A stretch of 64,000 bases of DNA from Stichopus chloronotus (taxonomy: Eukaryota; Echinodermata; Holothuroidea; Aspidochirotida; Stichopodidae), in assembly GCA_021234535.1 (NCBI GenBank), contig CM037840.1, positions 9,712,643 through 9,776,642 of the forward strand, given 5' to 3'. The notes beneath the pieces are model-generated. The model saw nothing but the letters and a program-made list of their open reading frames with translations, searched no databases and was not told the DNA's origin. Positions 60,901 to 64,000 of this stretch are shown here, piece by piece. A program made the position numbers and the translations under genes. Every line of letters starts with the position of its first letter. Positions within the stretch are counted from its first letter, which is position 1.

Positions 60901-63900
60901 AATACCTCATCCCTTACTTCACATGTTTAGGGATGCGGTAATAAACAGGTAATCCTTCACCTACCTTATCCCTATACGCAGAATACAGGGAAGAAGATAA
61001 TGTACTTCATCGAGCAGCTTTGGTCGCAAAATATGAAACGTAAATCTAAGTCCACCTCACGCCTTGTGCTATTTAAGAGAAACTAGCCGGTATGGGTCAG
61101 AGGATGTCATCAGGGGTACCTTATGGTGTACAAATGGCCTTCGTTTGAGATTAACCATTGGGATAAGGGAGTCAAGTACCAACATGTGAGTGTGTTTGTG
61201 TACAAAAATGCGTCACGATCCGTTCTTGGAGTATAGGTCAAATGAACTTCAAACTTGTGGTAGGTAAATGCCCGAGTGAAGCGTTCAGTGCCTGCCGGAC
61301 CGATGATCCGAACCACCACCAACACCAATTCTTCTGTACATAGCTTGTGCAAACTTTGAATATGTTTCGACCAAATACATGACATTCGAATACTTAATTC
61401 CATGTGTACACTCATGTGATATTTGTTTTAATATAAATACCACATTTCGGGCCTTAGTGGAGTTTTGTAAATGACCCTTTCATAAACAAACAAATCAATC
61501 AGTACATAATTGGCACCACTTGTCAGAGGAGGAGACAGACAGGGAGCATAGCTAGTGACCCCTCCCCCACTAGCTATGCTAAACTTGTGGACGGGATGAC
61601 CTATGTTAATGAATGGGGGAAGAAAGAGCAAACCAGTAGGTGCAGGTAGGACGTGAGGTACTTGGGATGAGGAGTTTCTTCATACTATACATGACTTGCT
61701 TATGTGTTATGAAGCAAGGGAGATGGAAATGGACCGAGTGACAGAAAAAAATACTTTCAACACTGTCACAGGGTAAAATAGAGCAGTAGAATTTTCCCCC
61801 CCTCCCCCAGGAAAGGTTAAACTTGGGAACGATTAGTTGTCCCCCTCTCCAAACCAAAAACCTGACTCAGCCCCGCAATATGTGCGTCAAAACGTAATTT
61901 TCGGTCATGAAAAGAAAACAATTTCTTGACGCCGGACGGGGAAACCCCCTCCCCCCCAGCAATATCTGCTCATGATCAGTTGCTTCGGTGCCACATGCAT
62001 GGGTCTCTTGGCACCTGACACTTCTTTCTCCCGCCCGATGGTGGAAAGTCTTAGGACCTCTACCATAAGATGACAACAGCGCCCTCTTTCTGAAATTGCC
62101 ACTGCCTTTGAGTGCCTTTGTTTGCTTTTTGTTTAGTTCTTCACGTTTCATTTTTTTGTTACATGAGAGGACGGTCAAACAGAACTCGCTGATCTATATT
62201 CCAATGCCAGCTCACATCTTCAATACACAGCCATCAGTGTCCAATTCAAGGCCGCATGCTGTTCTGTTTTCTTACACCTACTCCCCGCTCACACGTTTAC
62301 GAACCATGCGTTCCATTCTCGTGGAAGAATTATATCGCACAGTAATGTCAGTATCGCACTGAACACATTTGGTGTTTTCGCTAGTACCATGAAGGTAAAC
62401 GGTAACAGGAATACAACTTGATAGAAAATGTCCCATTTCTGTACACAGTGCGATGTTTAGAAAGTTCTCTCCATCCTCAATGTGCCATCTCGACAGGAAA
62501 TGTGTCAACAACAAGACTATTTTCACTGACGGTATGCAAACCGATTGAAATCTACATGCAGTTAAAATCAGGAAACTTCTTTAATTGTAATATGGAGCTA
62601 CCTTACTACCCTTGCCTGAAGTTATAGATTATATTTATGTTCCAGGATCAACGATAAGAAACTCCCGTGCCTTATGTAAACCATACTCAGGGCCTACAGC
62701 CGATTTTGATTGAAAAAAAAAAAAACGATGGCAGAGAAAGAAAGAGAGGGACTGGCAGGGTGGTGGGGGCGGAGAGAGAAACCTACTGTGCGCTGTTAAT
62801 TTTGAGTGGTTCCAATAACGCATAGCGGTAGCACATATGCTGAGTAAAGTACCTTGTAATTGCCAACACTACACTTGGTACGGAGTGATTAATTGCATTC
62901 CATAGCAAATTACTTACACTAAACATACAAAAACAGACTTAGTCATATTCAAATCTCACGGCATGCAGCAGCGGCCAAAGCTTTTTCTTCGTTGAGGTGT
63001 TTTGGTTTGTTACACACACACATACAGACACAGACACACACACACAGCTTTGTTTTCCATTCATTCCGAGGACCTCATTGTGCTTTCTTTTGTTCTTTCT
63101 TTTGTTTCTTTCTTTTGCAGAAAATCTAACCAGCTAAGGTACGGAAAATTGGAAAAGCCATGAATGGCCAGTGTGTCAGCTTTGTAACGAGTGGTAGCTT
63201 ATATCTGTTGAAATCTTCTACAAGACTTTAGAGACCACATTACTTTTGCGATTTAGTGTGTAAGGCAATGGGAAAATTAATAGGGGTGTGCTACCTTAAG
63301 TATTCTTTCTGTGTAGGCCTTCTAAAGGCTCTCTGCGCATATCAATACTGCCACATGCTTAGCGAGTTCCATGAATGTAAAAGCGTTGGTCATTAGTTGA
63401 AAATGAGTAACATTTTGAAGAAATGTAACCCCGTTGTCTATCATTAAACTCAGGAGTTTTATGACAGATTTACAATATAACTATTCCAGTTATATACATT
63501 CTGTGTATCTCACAATGAAAGAATTCTAAATAGAACGATATTAGATGAGGGTGTAAGTACAGTGAACGGATCTCTGTCTTGCTATTTTAAGGCCTAAATG
63601 TCAGGGGGAAAACACATGCTTATTTCATCATTTCTTAACCAATTTCTTTCGTTCTTTCACTTTTTTCATAGCAAATTTTCCATACAAAGTAAAAAATACA
63701 AAATCTGGAGTAAATAATTTCAATCTGCAAAGTTAACTCTCTCAAAAATTCTTCCCTCTTATGACTCACTTACAGAAATGTAACTTGAGATCCCGGAGTT
63801 TGGGACCAAAGTCCCAGAGTTTGGGCCAAAACAGATCAGTCAGTTCTGTTACATCAACTTGGCATGTATTGATTTTTTATTTGTATTTCCTTTGACTTTT

Positions 63901-64000
63901 GTTTGTTCTTTTAATATTTGTTTTTCGCTTGCAGTTCTTCAAAATGTATTTTTTTTTTCATATTGGTCTCTTGTTTACAAAAGAACTTCACACAGAACAA
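57952..64000. other. No supported gene
   Basis: Scattered ORFs of 62-103 codons, poly-C and poly-G tracts (60515, 60757, 61797, 61950), CA repeats, and a stretch (60680-61240) that vaguely resembles R1 (CA tract, CTACCATGGCAAC, GGGGTACCTTATGG). Nothing coding is convincing. Confidence 0.5.
63012..63050. repeat. CA microsatellite
   Basis: Short (CA)n interrupted by GA. Confidence 0.7.

Noticed and set aside
1..64000. CRISPR arrays, bacterial operons, rRNA or complete tRNA genes
   Set aside because: None seen; the tandem repeats present have no regular spacers and the sequence is eukaryotic in style.

Overview
The window looks like AT-rich nuclear DNA of a marine invertebrate animal. The evidence is intronless RING/B-box/coiled-coil (TRIM) genes with a C-terminal beta-propeller in multiple copies, a Penelope-like retroelement with a hammerhead ribozyme, hAT-type elements, abundant microsatellites and poly-G tracts, and very low coding density. 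An echinoderm is my best guess from the style of the TRIM family, but nothing in the sequence proves the phylum. There is no sign of bacterial or organellar organisation.

The main content is a cluster of seven TRIM-type loci, all on the minus strand. T1 (5868-6415) and T2 (8890-10165) are decayed. T3 (12068-14277) is nearly full length with one frameshift. T4 (18432-20140) is decayed. T5 (31797-33993) is full length with a single extra base. T6 (44302-46506) is full length with a short misframed patch containing two stops. T7 (55405-56335) is a propeller-only remnant. T3, T5 and T6 each correspond to a protein of about 731-735 residues: RING (C3HC4), two B-boxes, a long coiled coil, then a propeller-like domain. 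All four loci that keep the 5' end also keep a 3' splice site 31-36 nt before the ATG, so the family has one coding exon preceded by an intron in the 5' UTR. This, with shared non-coding flanks, indicates DNA-level segmental duplication and not retroposition. T3/T6 and T4/T5 form two subfamilies by protein sequence and flanks.

Between the genes lie duplicated non-coding blocks: 6540-7850 with 42180-43560; 14830-17000 with 37380-39470; 17560-17960 with 30220-30620; 24700-26430 with 40170-41290. The 15.6-16.3 kb and 38.1-38.7 kb parts are tandem arrays carrying nuclear-receptor-like direct-repeat half sites. An hAT-like non-autonomous element with perfect 8-bp target duplications (34272-35068) sits just upstream of T5. 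A second one (50248-52031, also with perfect 8-bp duplications) encloses a 5'-truncated Penelope-like reverse transcriptase (50941-51840), followed by a well-formed type I hammerhead ribozyme motif (50791-50853).

The rest (1-5.8 kb, 20.2-30 kb, 46.8-50 kb, 52-64 kb) is mostly repeats and sequence in which I can support no gene. Three weak exon candidates are listed: 191-430 minus (signal-peptide-like), 22992-23139 minus (strong splice donor) and 57773-57951 plus (strong splice acceptor).
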